The notes beneath the pieces are model-generated. The model ran no database searches, was not told where the DNA came from, and saw nothing but the letters and a program-made list of their open reading frames with translations. Below are positions 21,862-33,309 of a stretch of 64,000 nucleotides of DNA, piece by piece. The position numbers were made by a program, and so were the translations under genes. Source of the DNA: Monodelphis domestica (taxonomy: Eukaryota; Chordata; Mammalia; Didelphimorphia; Didelphidae); the NCBI RefSeq assembly GCF_027887165.1, contig NC_077233.1, positions 182,713,114-182,777,113 on the forward strand, in the 5' to 3' direction. The first letter of the stretch is position 1; each line of letters opens with the position of its first letter.

Positions 21862-22975
21862 TTAATGATTGCTACTGCCTTTGGTAGTAAGAGGGCTTCT
21901 AGCAATCTCCAGACTTGTGATAGGGGTCCCAGAGGAAGTTAGGTATCCCCTATGCTGCCATAACATTCCAAAATCACGAGCTACCCTGAATGCATACCTG
22001 CTATCTGTGTATATATTTACCCATAGTTCTTTTGCTAACTCACAGGCTCTTGTTACTGTTTCCAATTCAGCTTGCTGAGCAGAAAATGCTGAAGGGAGAT
22101 GTCCCGCTTCAATGACTTCTGTGGTGGTGGTGATGGCATATCTGGCCATTAAAATGCCAGAGTCATTTCGGAGACAAGAACCATCTGTATACCAGGAAAA
22201 ATCTGGATTCTCCAGTTCTTTTTCCTGGAGATCTTCCTGTGGACTTAAAACAGAAATCAACAATGTTAACACATCATGACCTTCAGTACAATCTTTGTCA
22301 CTTTCCTCCATGTCTGGCAGGAAGGTGGCTGGATTAAGGGTTTTACACCTAGAAATGGTAATGTTGGACTTAGCCAGGAGAGAGGCCTCCAACTTTGCAA
22401 GGTGGCTTGTGGAAAAATGTTGACTATGATAAGAGTTCAAAAGCACCTCTATTGCATGTGGGATGTATAGTGTTAAAGGAGATTCTAATGTCACTTCTGC
22501 TAGTTCCAGTAAATCAGAAACTGCCACTACTGCTCTTAGGCATGATGGCAGCCCCCTTGCCACTGAATCTAGGCTTTTACTGTAATATCCAAGTGGCCTA
22601 AAGGGGTCTCCATGTTTCTGGCTCAAAACTCCCAGGCTAATCCCATTTCTTTTTAAAAGGAAAAGGTGAAAAGTCAGTGAATAATTTGGACGCCCTAGGG
22701 CTGGGGAGCTAGAAAGAGCTGACTTCCCAAAGCAGAGGTTATGGGGCTGAGCCCTTGAGGAGATCAAAAAGGGGCTTTGCTACTAAAGAGAAAGATGGGA
22801 CCCATAACCTATAGTAACCGGCTAATCCTATAAACTCCAGAAGCTGTCTTTTTTTTTTGGACCTGGGGAAATTCAATATTGCAGCTACTCTGTCAGGGTC
22901 CAGGCTACGCCTGTCAGCTGATATCAGATGTGCCAGGAACTTCACCTGTGAAGAAACAAACTGCATTTTTTCTTT
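21862..22975 (-). pseudogene. ERV-B RT connection and RNase H, broken
   Basis: 22739-22966 carries the end of reverse transcriptase (LEFIGLAGYYRLWVPSF). 21862-22767 carries the connection and RNase H, with the acidic residues in WYTDGSC, QQAELETV and IYTDSRYAF. The catalytic RT palm, protease and nucleocapsid are missing: the sequence passes straight from a gag capsid segment to the RT end near 22970, so a deletion of at least 1.5 kb is inferred from typical gene order. Stops and frame changes separate the pieces. Confidence 0.9.
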
Positions 22976-23498
22976 AGATAGCTTATGGAGTCTTCCCTTG
23001 AGGACTGGGCTTCTGGGCTGTCTGGGGAAAGTCCAGAATTTGCCCTGAAGGTAGTTAAAAATCTATTATAAAAATCAAATACAGACTCTTCTTCTTTCTG
23101 AGTGCAAGTTTGGATTTTCCCCCAATTTATAGATTTTGGAAAAGCCTTGGGGATTGCTTCTAGCAAAGATTCTCCAATTTTCTTTGCCTCCTGGAGGTGA
23201 ATTTCAGGTCCTTCCTTTCTGGCCATTAACTGATTAATATATTCTAAAGGGTTCTCCCAATTAGCAGTTTTAAACCAGTGATTGGTATCTCCCAGACCTA
23301 CCAATATGTGAGCTAGCTAGTAAAGGTCTGATAGGCCAGGCTGATAAGTAGAAAGAGTCAACTCAATTTCCATGGCAAATTCTATGGGGTTTTCCTTGCC
23401 TCAGGGAATTCCTTGGCCATAGCTCTGAGCTCTGTTTTTGTCCAAGGAGTAAAAGACACCTGCACTGTTTTGGTTCCTTCCTTTCCCTTAATTTTAAA
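22942..23498 (-). pseudogene. ERV-B gag, second part (capsid), broken
   Basis: Resumes directly left of solo LTR A3. The 22942-23304 ORF has a capsid-like pattern with a major-homology-region-like ESVFDFYNRFLTTF. In-frame stops lie between 23304 and 23498. It runs into RT sequence near 22975 through an internal deletion. Confidence 0.75.
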
Positions 23499-23504
23499 GA
23501 GGAA

Positions 23505-24275
23505 TGCTGGGGTCAGGGTCCAGCTCCACTCAAGATTCCAGGGTTCCTGACAGGTGGAGAATGATCAGTCAAAATAAATAAAATAAAATAAATAACAAAT
23601 GGAAGACAGCTTAATCATAATGGCCATGGGATTGCTTTGCATCTCAACTGTTCCAACATTCCTAGGCCTGGGATTTATTTTTATACCCGTTTTCTTGGCA
23701 TGCAGGTATAGAAAATCAAAGAGAGATAATTGGAAAAGTGATACATTAACTTCTAACAAATCACTTGATTAACATTCTATATTTTTGTATTGTGATTATA
23801 GACAGAATACAAGATAAATGATTTCATCACAGCTGGCTTACTAAGGAGTTTACTGAAGCATATTGAAACTTAGTGTACCTGTACTGTATCTATACGTATC
23901 GTATGGGCCTCTATGATTGATTTGTGTGCTGGCTTCATGAGGAAGTTTTGGGCTTGGCCTGTAGCTGCAGTTTTGCTGGGAATTATGTGCTCAAGTAAAA
24001 GTTAACCCATGATAGTCTTTTGGGATTGGGTTTGAGGGTCTGATCTTTTGGTGATGTTTTAGGGAATAAGGGTACATGTGTTTTGCTCCTGCATTATTTC
24101 TTTTGAGACTAGGGGGAATAATAATCATGCCAATTCATAGGTAAGGGGTATTGATGAAAGAGGTCATGCAAGGGGGATAGAGTGGGCAGTCACATCTCAC
24201 CAAGGACCACTCTGTGGTCTTCCCAGATGCCACGTGTGACTCTGTCAAGGTGTTGTGGTCTGATGGCCCCCAGCA
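23505..24275 (-). mobile_element. Solo LTR of provirus A family (copy A3) in ERV-B gag
   Basis: 771 bp on the minus strand, with perfect terminal inverted repeats TGCTGG...CCAGCA. The flanks GAGGAA (23499-23504) and GGGGAA (24276-24281) are a 6-bp target duplication with one mismatch. It has the TATA box, the 64-codon ORF and the same TTTATTTTATT stretch as LTRs A1 and A2. ERV-B gag lies on both sides, so this insertion is younger than ERV-B. Confidence 0.92.
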
Positions 24276-24806
24276 GGGGAACTGAGGGATGGGTGCCTCA
24301 GGTGATCCTAGGGGCTCAGACATGCTATCTAAAGAGGTTGCTGGATTATTGGAGCTTTTCAGGAGTTCCTTAAGGCTCTCTACCTCCTTCTGTAAATTGG
24401 CTATTTGCTTTTTAGTGGTCTCCCTGCTCTGTTCCTCAGACTGTTCTCCTTGTTCACCTTGATTCTCCTCCTCCTCCCAGTTTATGGACCGTTCTGACCT
24501 GTTTTTTCTTCGGGTGCATTCCTCAAGCCATTGGTTAAAGACTTCTCTTTCGTCTTCTTCAATCGCTTGACCTGCTTCACTTAAAATAAACTGTAGAAAC
24601 AATATCTTTTCCTCATTAAATGAATCCCATCTTGGCCAGCTTACCTTTGGATTGGCCTTTGTCACTGTTTGCCATTTATCTAAATACTTGCTTGCGTCAG
24701 GTCCATACTTTGAAATCATGTAACTTGCAGCTGTATTTCTAGGTGGTTCTTTGGGCTGCTGGCTGCCCCCACCTTTTTTTGGGACAACAGATAAGCTGTT
24801 ACCCAT
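24276..24806 (-). pseudogene. ERV-B gag, first part (matrix)
   Basis: The frame opens MGNSLSVV at 24806, a Met-Gly start suited to myristoylation. It runs about 175 codons through a matrix-like region and a Glu/Gln-rich stretch with coiled-coil character (KKQIANLQKEVESLKELL). The last about 45 residues of the 24135-24836 ORF are LTR A3 sequence, not gag. An upstream in-frame ATG (24836) adds ten residues and is less likely the true start. Confidence 0.8.
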
Positions 24807-25051
24807 GTCCAATAGTGCCAGGGTGGCTATGGACAATGCAGCTCAGTGTACCTCACAGACTCTCATTTAACAATTCCTTAATTAAAGAGCGAGTCACTGC
24901 CAAATACACGAGATGCGAGTCCTGCCTCTGAGAGCCACTTACCTGACCCTCTGCTAACCAGACTCCTGACCCAACCCCAAACAGGTTGTGTGAAATACTT
25001 CAAGTCTTGGGGTCCTCATTAGCAGGAAGGCTCAGGCAACCAGGACTTCAG
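24807..25051 (-). promoter_or_regulatory. ERV-B leader with splice donor
   Basis: On the minus strand CAG|GTAAGT near 24950 is a consensus donor between the primer-binding site and the gag start, the usual place of the major retroviral splice donor. Confidence 0.7.
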
Positions 25052-25069
25052 ATCTCAGTGGGACCTCCA
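25052..25069 (-). other. ERV-B primer-binding site, glutamine tRNA type
   Basis: TGGAGGTCCCACTGAGAT matches the 3' end of tRNA-Gln (TGGAGGTCCCACCGAGAT) with one mismatch. It lies three bases (TAA) after the LTR end at 25073. Confidence 0.85.
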
Positions 25070-25072
25070 TTA

Positions 25073-25683
25073 TGTCAATGAGAAAAAACACAGAACTATT
25101 AAATAGTCAAAATCACTCTTTAATCAAGGGCAAAAGGGGTTCAGTGCTAAAAGGCCTCAGTGCTAATAGGCTTCGACAACAGGGCTGCTGGCCCCACGTG
25201 ACTGCACAGAGTCTGAGGATTGAACTCTGGCCACTCTAGTCACTGACTCCTGGGAGTGGCATTGCTCAAGATGGACTCCAAGGAATAAAAGAATTTGGGG
25301 AACCTCTCTACCATTCTAGATGACCTGGGGGCTTAGAGTGAGAGGGACAGTTGATTGACTTTACAATGGTAAGAAAGGAAAATGAGGAGTTCCAGACAGG
25401 AATAACAGTGAGGGGTGGATGCCCTACAATAGACACAAATGGAAAGACTTAGCCCAGGGCTGGGCCACCTTGGTCATGGACCTTGGCCTAGGGTGAGAAA
25501 CTATTGGGACAAAAGAGACACTTAATATTGGATGAGATTAGCTACTCCCACCCAAACTACCAGGATGTCCATTGTCTTGGTGAAGTGGGACCTTCCCTCA
25601 GGGGGAAAACTCTCCTGTGACAAGGTCAAAACGTGGGGTTTCTAGTTCCCAACTAAATAAACTGGGGACTTCTAGATTTCCAT
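25073..25683 (-). mobile_element. ERV-B LTR, copy B1 (5' LTR of the gag-pol body)
   Basis: Its 3' end (minus strand) is CATTGACA followed by the primer-binding site. Its 5' end begins ATGGAAATCTAG and lacks the TGTCAAC that opens copy B2, so about 7 bp of U3 are gone at the join with B2. ATTAAA in TTGATTAAAGAGTG may serve as poly(A) signal. It differs from B2 by roughly 10% plus an indel of about 30 bp, by eye. Confidence 0.85.
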
Positions 25684-26261
25684 TGTCAACTAGAAAAAAT
25701 GCAGAACTATTAAATAGTCAAAAATCACTCTTTAATCAAGGGAAAAGGGGTTAGCGCTACTAATACGACAACAGAGCTGCTTTCCAAAACTGCACAGAGT
25801 CAAGATGCCCTGGTCACCAGCCCCTGGGAGTGCCACTCAGGATGGACTCCAAGGAACAAAAGAACTTGGGGAACCTATATACCACTCTAGATGACCTGGG
25901 GGGTTTAGGATTAGAGGGACAGTTGATTGACTTTACAATGGTAAGAAAGGAAAATGAAGAGTTCCAGACAGGAATAACAGTGAGGGGCTGATGCCCTACA
26001 ATGGACATAAAGGGAAAGACTCAGCCCAGGGCTGGGTCACCTTGGTCATGGACCTTAGCCTAGGGGGAGAAACCATTGGGACAAAAGGGATGCTTAATAT
26101 TGGGTGGGATTAGCTGTTCCCACCCAAACTACCAGGAAGTTCACTGTCTGGTGAAGAGGGACCTTCCCTCAGGGGGAAACCTCTCCTGTGACAAGGTCAA
26201 AACCTGGGGTTTCTATACTCCAATTAAATAAACTGGGGATCTCTAGATTTCCATGTTGACA
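25684..26261 (-). mobile_element. ERV-B LTR, copy B2, joined head-to-tail to B1
   Basis: Complete LTR on the minus strand: TGTCAAC (26261 down) to GTTGACA (25684), TATA-like TATATAGG (about 25877-25884). A polypurine tract lies immediately upstream, so B2 looks like a 3' LTR, while B1, with the primer-binding site downstream, looks like a 5' LTR. No base separates them. Confidence 0.85.
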
Positions 26262-26273
26262 CCCCCCCCTTTT
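26262..26273 (-). other. Polypurine tract upstream of LTR B2
   Basis: AAAAGGGGGGGG on the minus strand ends directly at the TG of LTR B2. It implies that retroviral internal sequence lies to the right (26274 upward). Confidence 0.8.
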
Positions 26274-29200
26274 GGTCAAGACCAAACATCGCTGACCAAA
26301 CAAATGGACAAATGAGTAATGCTACATGGGATTGGACTTCATCCCCTACTGGTGGGAAAGTCTAGGGACACAGGTATTGGTCATTGGCATTTGGGGGTCT
26401 CCAGAAAGGCAGGCAGTCTGCCTTTTGCAAAGAAAGTAACTAACAATCAAAACACTACCCCAATTCCCAAAGTCTTAAGTCTTTCACATCTGGTGGGTCC
26501 TGATGATGCCTTTAGCCTCCTCTCTCCCAGACTTCTGTCCTCTGGCAGGTTCCTCCTTTGGTATCAGCCAGCTTCCTTGCTGCTGCAAGAGAAATCCATA
26601 AACACATTCTTTAACAGGCCTGGATCAACTCCCTATGTGCTTACTCACTACAAGGATTATCCACGCTGCTAACCTTAAATCTGCAATCCCATCTTATTTC
26701 TAGTATTGCTTTTCCACACAAATTATAAAATCATGCAATTTACATGCTTAATCAGAAAGATTGCCTTACCTTACCAAAATATAAAAATCCTACAAACTGT
26801 AGAAATATAAAAGCAGAAACAAAATCCATATCACAGGTTACTCAGTACTTGGTAAATCTGGAAATGACTACCTCCCTGTTTTTGGTCAAAAATTAAAATA
26901 TTGTTTAGCACCAAGTAAGCTTCTAACTAGATATTTTATCATCCAAAAATCCAACACCACATTAGAATGACAACTTCCATCTTCAAAACTATTTTTAAAG
27001 TCAAATTTAAGTTTCAATATTGAAATGGAATTCTCACTATTAAAACTGCTTCTAAATTTTCCTAAATTTAAAACCTTATACACTCAACTCACACCCCCCC
27101 CCCCCCTTTAGGGAGGTTGAGATGCTAGGGATTTTGAAATTGTTTTCCTTCACCTTTAACTTCTTAATAACCATAACCATGCTTAAATAACTTAGGCTTT
27201 TTACTTCTATTATTGAGTATGAAAAAAAATAACGTTGCAACTGAGTCAGCTAATGTAAAGTTTGTAGATAAAAATTTGTTAAATTCTCCTGATTTGACTG
27301 AGTTGTAGCCTTAAATTAGTTTGGGTACACATTTCATTTTCCTGAGTATTTATTCATTGGCAATAAGGACTCATTTACCATTGAACTTCTGCCTAAATCT
27401 ATAGGCGAATAGATTAGCTTTCCTAGTCACAAAGGTTCTCTTCTTATCTCCAGGTTTCCTGCCATGAGGCTTCAAAATGTATAAACTTTACTGGCACTAG
27501 GGAGCAATTCAGTGTTCTATCAGAACCTTGTTTATTAAAACCGCTGCTTAGAATCTACTATGTATGTGCAAGGCCTCCCCCCTTTTGGCACTGATATTTT
27601 GCCAGATTTTCCTTATGACCTAAAACTCTTCCTTTTAAGAAAAGGGACATCTTTGAATTTGCTTACTTATTCATAATGGCTAATAATTTATATCTGCCTC
27701 CACAATTTCCCATATTCTACGCCTTGCCTTCCTGCGGCTCCTTTCATCATACAGAAAATTTGCTATTAACAGAAGAAAAGTGGGAAGTAAAATGAAGGAG
27801 AATTGGCCATGATCAGCAGTCACCTGTAGAACTTGACATTAACTTAGCCCTTCCATTCATCCTTGTGACTGTATCAATAACCAATTTCCCCCATAGCTTT
27901 TCTTTTTCCAATTATCTTCCCATACAATTCACCCTTAGATGGCAATTCTCTAACCATGCTCTAGATTTAAAATATTTATCTCATATTACTAACAATAAGT
28001 AGGCTCCATCATTTCTTCCTAACTTCTTCTGATACTACTTTGAGACAAACTAGCACTCTGGAATCTTTGCTGCGACTTCTCAAATGAACAGATGTTACTT
28101 TCAAACCTTAGTCAGGTAAAAATGTTCCCATTTTAAACGTTTCCTATTTCAACTAAGTTTGGGGAATAGCTCTGTCCTTTCCAGGTTCTCTACTTAATCA
28201 ATGAAAATGATGAGAAACAATACTTTTCCGGATCCAATATCTTGGGGCTCCTTCGGATTTCTTGTAGGGATGTCTTCTTCAGGAATCCTTCAGATTCTAG
28301 GCTGCAGGAAAATCTGGTCCAGGCTTTTGGCTCCTAAGAAATGTCTTGAAATAAAATTTTAATAGGTTTTAATCACTTCAGCCACACTCCAGAACTGGGG
28401 TGGCAAATACATTCCTAGAAATTTTGGAGTTTCCCAGGTGAGAAATTCCCTTCTCTATTAGCAGTCACGTGCCAATGATCATCAGAAATAATGATCACAA
28501 AACCATTAGTTCTCTCCACTTTAAAAGTAAAATTAGTTATCAGTAATCACTGGTCTTTTAAAACAAAAAATCTATTGTAAGGGTTGCACTCTGGAAATTT
28601 AACTTAAAAACTCAAAAATCAGTTTATAGTTTATGATCCTTTTACTTTTTCAGAATCTAAAACCAGTAACATGTTTTTCCAAACACAAAATTTAGGATTA
28701 CTAAGAAAGCTTAAAAATTATCTTTAACTCTGAATACCTCTACAATTCCTTTCTTCTTTATTTCTTACTTTTTTTTTTTGCTTTAATTTACTTTTGGCTC
28801 CAAGTTTCCCTTTCTCTTATCCTTGCCTCAAGCCACTTTGGCCTAAGGCTAAAGCTGCTCCCAGAGAGGAAATTTGTGGGGTCAGTTTAAAATGTTCGGG
28901 GTTTCCTTACCATTTAAAGCAATGCCTTTTCCCCATTATTTCTTGTCATTTACACCAATTCAATGGCCAGTCAGGTCTGTAGTTCACCATACTAAAATGA
29001 ACTTTCTTCACTCCAGAACTCACACACACCTTGCTATTTGAAAACAATTAACAGCTTGGAAAAAAAAAAGTGAAATTATAGCACTCAAATAACCAAGTTA
29101 GTACCTAGAATAAAATGCACCTTGTTACTAATATTAACTGCGCTTGATACACAATATTTCACCCATTAACAAGACCAAAACTTTGGGAAGAAAAATTAGA

Positions 29201-29800
29201 ACTTAAAGTTAAGAATTTCTGGAACTCCTTTTGCCTCCTGCTGGATCACCAGCTCTGGTCTCACCTCTTCAGTTTTTGGGAAGAATCCATTAACACAACT
29301 TACAGACATTATTTGCTAACATTTAAATCACAAACATTTGAGATTAGCGAAGTCTCAGCCTAAGAAATCCATTACACATATAATACAAGCAAAAGCCCAC
29401 AGAAAAATTTGAGTAGAAATCCAGAACTTAAATTCTTAAGCTTCTATGAGAAACTTTTTGCAAAACTTTGTAACCATTTAAACCTCAAGCCATTGTATCT
29501 CAATTCATGAAGAAACTTTCTCTCTTTTAATCAACTTAAAGCAGTTACTCAGACTCTCAATTGAACACTCAGGCTCTCACACTCCAAACTTTCCCATTCA
29601 AAGCTTTCAGCCAACCATTCATGCCTCTGACCAGCTCTCCTGGCCCTCACCTCTCTCTTGTTCTTTATCTCAAGTCTAATGTAAATGCATCCAAAGCTTA
29701 GAGGTAGAGGATTCTATGTCTGTTCAGCTTCCAGCCCTACAAGGTGAATTCCCCATGTAATCTTTGACCTGTGGTGTCTCTAGGGATTTGGGGTATACTT
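26274..29800 (-). other. AT-rich non-coding stretch behind the ERV-B polypurine tract
   Basis: About 3.5 kb with no env-like or host coding frame in any direction. A second G-run in PPT style, AAAGGG... followed by TGTGAG, lies at 27094-27109. The polypurine tract at its left edge suggests it is retroviral 3' internal DNA. It resembles the non-coding core of provirus A only in composition and length. Confidence 0.4.
27094..27109 (-). repeat. Second polypurine-tract-like run
   Basis: Three A then thirteen G on the minus strand, followed by TGTGAGTTGAG. It could mark a further LTR start, but no matching LTR end was found. Confidence 0.4.
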
Positions 29801-29805
29801 AGGGT

Positions 29806-29821
29806 GGGGGGGGGGGGGGGG
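29806..29821. repeat. Poly(G) run of 16
   Basis: An uninterrupted G homopolymer, a candidate quadruplex former and a likely place for sequencing error. Confidence 0.9.
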
Positions 29822-29889
29822 CGCACCACATAATGGTGTGACTTGCTCAAGAATGCAGCAGGGATCAGAGCTAGGATTCCTGAGTTCAG

Positions 29890-30005
29890 TCAGTCAATAA
29901 GCATTTATTAAGTGCCCATCTGCCAGATACTATGCTAAGTGCTAAAGAGCCAAAGAAAGACAAAAGGTAGCAGCTGCCCTTGATGAACTCATAATCTAGT
30001 GGGGA
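29890..30005 (+). repeat. L2/MIR-type relic
   Basis: 'caataagcatttattaagtg' and 'ctatgctaagtgctaaag' are the common ancient-repeat pattern. Confidence 0.5.
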
Positions 30006-30129
30006 AAGGTGGGAGGGTACTCTGGGAAGGATGTGATGAAGCCCAGAGGAGTTCAGCCAATTGGGAAATTATAAGATGACTGCCTTTGGCACTCTCCTTA
30101 AGTGGAGAATTTGGGAGAGAAACTCTTAC

Positions 30130-30775
30130 TGTTCACCCTCTGTCCTCTGTGAAGATGGGATTAACTCTCCCCTCAACCACTTTTAGATTTAATTGCCAGA
30201 AAGGTATACACCCCACTAATCCTTAAGTATGGGGTGGTCTGTGATCCACATGTGCTATAGTGAGTGACAAATAAAACCCACTGACTGCCCCCTGGGCAGT
30301 CCTAAGCAAAGCTATAGCTGTAATTGGTCCATGTAAAGTGGAAGGAAGGCACAGGAAGTGATGAAAGGAAGGGTCTTTAAAAAGTGGGAGAAACTTCCTG
30401 TGACCAGCTCTTTTGCTTCCAAACTTGACCTTGAAGGTCTGGATTGGGACCTTGGACTGCTCCTGGATTTTCCCTTAGAAATACCACGTGGGTGAGTGGA
30501 AAGGCGGACTCCTTTTCTTGGCTTTTCTGGAGGTACCAGCCTCTGGAGAGGCCTCTCATCTTGGAGGAGGTCTTGTGGCTAGAACTCTTGCTTAATTTAC
30601 CTCTGGGCTTCCTTTGCTGGGGGCCTCTGAAGCCCTGCCTGGTTCAGATCAGACCAGAGTAATTACTCTCTCTCTTATTTCCTTACTTTCACTCTTTCTC
30701 CTTTTGTAAATAAACTACCATAAAAAGTCATCCTGACTTAAGTAATATAATTTTAGCAACCACATTTTTATACAT
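30130..30775 (+). mobile_element. LTR of family E, copy 2
   Basis: Homologous in order to 18840-19480. TATA-like 'tctttaaaaagtggg' lies near 30373, and 'ttttgtaaataaactaccat' (poly(A) signal) near 30703. The end 'ttttagcaaccacattt' recalls the TGGCAACC start of a Leu-type primer-binding site in related copies. Confidence 0.6.
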
Positions 30776-30779
30776 TTAG

Positions 30780-32190
30780 TCCAACCTTCCTATTTTAACT
30801 CTTACCCCTCTCCAATGTGAGGGAGGAAGGGGCTCCAGAGGCAGGGAGAGCTGAGTGAGTTATAGAGTTGAAGTGATCTTGTCGGAAGAGAAGATCCCAG
30901 AGGCCATGATGAAATCTAAGAGTGTAACTCGGTGGCATCCAGATAGATGAACAAATCCAGGGTAGGGATCCCAAGAGCTAAAGAAGATGCCTAATACATT
31001 CGGAGTGTATGAAGTTCATTACCAGTTTTCCAAACAAAATGCCTGGCCTTTTTGGTTCACAATTTGTCTCTTCTTAGCAACTGGGTTCTTACTGTCTAGT
31101 AATTAAGTAGGGGCCATGCAGAAGTATAAAAGGACATTTGAGGGAGAACAGAGATGCTGGGAAATTGGAAATGAGCAATTTGCCTTGAGAGGATATGTGT
31201 GGAGTCTGGTTGACTGAGGATGAGGGTGGGGAGGTAGAGTGCACCCATGGAAGGGAAATGTGGAAAATCAGAGGAGGATCAGGCTGTGGAGAATCTCAGA
31301 GGCTTCCATGTGGGCTACACATGCCTCACCAACCAGCCTAAAACAACTCCTTCCATTCATTACGCTATCCAGTGTATCTGACTACTGTCAGGGTTACCTT
31401 GACTGCCGGCTGTTATCAAGTCAGTGAGTGAGTGATAATCTCGACCTGATAACCAAAGATATTTGCTTTTGATGAAAGTCAGACCGCTAAAAGCACAATG
31501 ATCAAAGTCTGCAAGCAGCTCTATATCCTTTCAAATTAAAGCTGGGTTTTTGCCTAATCCAGAAAATGAAATAAAATAAAATAAAAATTCTCTATTATAT
31601 GGTGGCCCAGACAAATAACTGGAAGCTTGGATTTTCTAGTACAAGTATCAACACTCCTGGGTAGATTCCTTTCAATAATACTTAACATTGTGATTTGATA
31701 AAAATGCCTCAAAAGCTTTTTTAAAAAGATCTATTTAGCCCCATTCCTCTCACAAAGTATTTGGTTACCAGTGTGGTATAGTTGTAAGAGCAGGAGATTT
31801 AGAATCCAGATGGCCTCTATTCTTTCAGAATGATACTGTTTCCGACAATTCTGCATTTTTTAGATTTCTAGATATTTATTTCTAGTGTTTAATTTCTAGG
31901 TGTTTATTTTTATTCTAGGTGTTTAATTTCTAGATCCTGGTGAGGAATATCAGGTTAAACCTGTTAAAACTACGATGTATGTCCTAGAAGTAACCCTGCA
32001 GATATTTGTGCATGAGAACGGTTCAAATCAGCCCTGAGTGGTTTCCTGAGTCCCTGTAGATAACTTCAACATGGTCTTCTTCCGTCATTATTGAAGTCAT
32101 GTCTTGGTCTGCATTCCAAGTTCCTGATGAACATCTACTGTTCTTAAGCAGAAGTTTCTCTTTTGTTTCCCCCTCCCTCTTTCTTAAAAT
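30780..32190. other. No recognised gene
   Basis: Unique-looking sequence with a weak MIR-like relic near 31770-31830 and an AAAAT run near 31570. Short ORFs (31239-31427) have no features. Confidence 0.4.
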
Positions 32191-32204
32191 AATATAAAAA
32201 TAGG

Positions 32205-32395
32205 AACACCTGAGTGGCTTGGTAGATTGAGAGTCAGACTAGAGGCCAGAGGTCCTGGGTTCAAATCTGTCCTGATACATTTCCCAGCTGTGTGACCCTG
32301 GGCAAGTCATTTAACCCCCATTGCCTATCCCCTACCACTCTTTTGCCTTAGAACCAATACACAATGTTGATTTAAGGTAAGAGTTTTTTAAAACA
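32205..32395 (+). repeat. WSINE1-like SINE
   Basis: Head, core ('gtgtgaccctgggcaagtca') and tail ('aaccaatacacaatgttgat') all present. Confidence 0.8.
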
Positions 32396-32554
32396 ATACA
32401 ATAGAAACCAGTTACTTCTTCTTTATGAACTTGGCCCTTGTTCCAAGTTCTGACACACATCTTGTTTTCACTCCCAAAGAATAAACATCTTTGCTGTAGA
32501 AGACTGCTCTTTGGTTTTATTTAAGGTTAATATGTATAAAATGATTGCTCTCTG

Positions 32555-32705
32555 CCTTCAGGGTTGATAATTCTAGTCTCTTCTCTGAGCCTTTCTGTGT
32601 GAACCTGGGCAGGTTACTCACTCTCTGAGCCTCAGGCTCCTTTTCTGTAAAACGGAGGGTTTGGACTAGTTGGCTTCCAAGGTTTCTTCCAGTTAGTTCA
32701 ATCAA
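32555..32705 (+). repeat. MIR-like SINE relic
   Basis: 'tgtgaacctgggcaggttac' and 'ttttctgtaaaacggagggt' fit the MIR core. Confidence 0.5.
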
Positions 32706-33074
32706 ATGAGTCAAGGTCAGACGTTTTGTGTCCTACCGCTAGGTGGCAGAAATTCACGGGGAATGGGCTACTCACTGTAGGAACAGAAGGGGTCTTGCCT
32801 GTGCTGCAGAAGAATAACTCGCGTTTCTATAGGATCTAAGGTTCAGAATTGTTCACGAGGAAATGGGAGTATCCCCATGTTACAGATAAGAAGAATGGGG
32901 CCCAGAGAGGTACTGACCTCCGGGTAAGGGAAGGGAGTCAGATGTCCAAGAACAAAAACTTGGTCCTAATCAGATATTGAAGAATGCCAGTCCCAAAGCG
33001 GTACCCAGGGAGAGCTCACTGGGAAGCATCAGGAGGGCCAGTTTGGTGGGACAACTGGAAATGCAGCTGCGGGT

Positions 33075-33260
33075 CATCTGCGGGGTGGGGGAAGGCAACA
33101 TATCCAATTGTGTCAGATTGGACGTAGAATCGAGCAGCCCCACATGTGAATCCTGCCTCAGACACTCGCTAGCTACGTGACTGGGCAAAGCACTTAGCTT
33201 CCTTCTGCCTCCGCTTCTGAATCAATAAAATGAGGGGTTGGGACCCAGTGACTTCCAAGT
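33075..33260 (+). repeat. MIR/SINE1-like relic
   Basis: 'cctcagacactcgctagctacgtgac' and 'tcaataaaatgaggggttgg' fit a decayed tRNA-type SINE. Confidence 0.5.
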
Positions 33261-33309
33261 CTTTTAAAGTTCCCAAACTACTTCCTAATGGAGGGGCAGA
33301 GCTAATATC

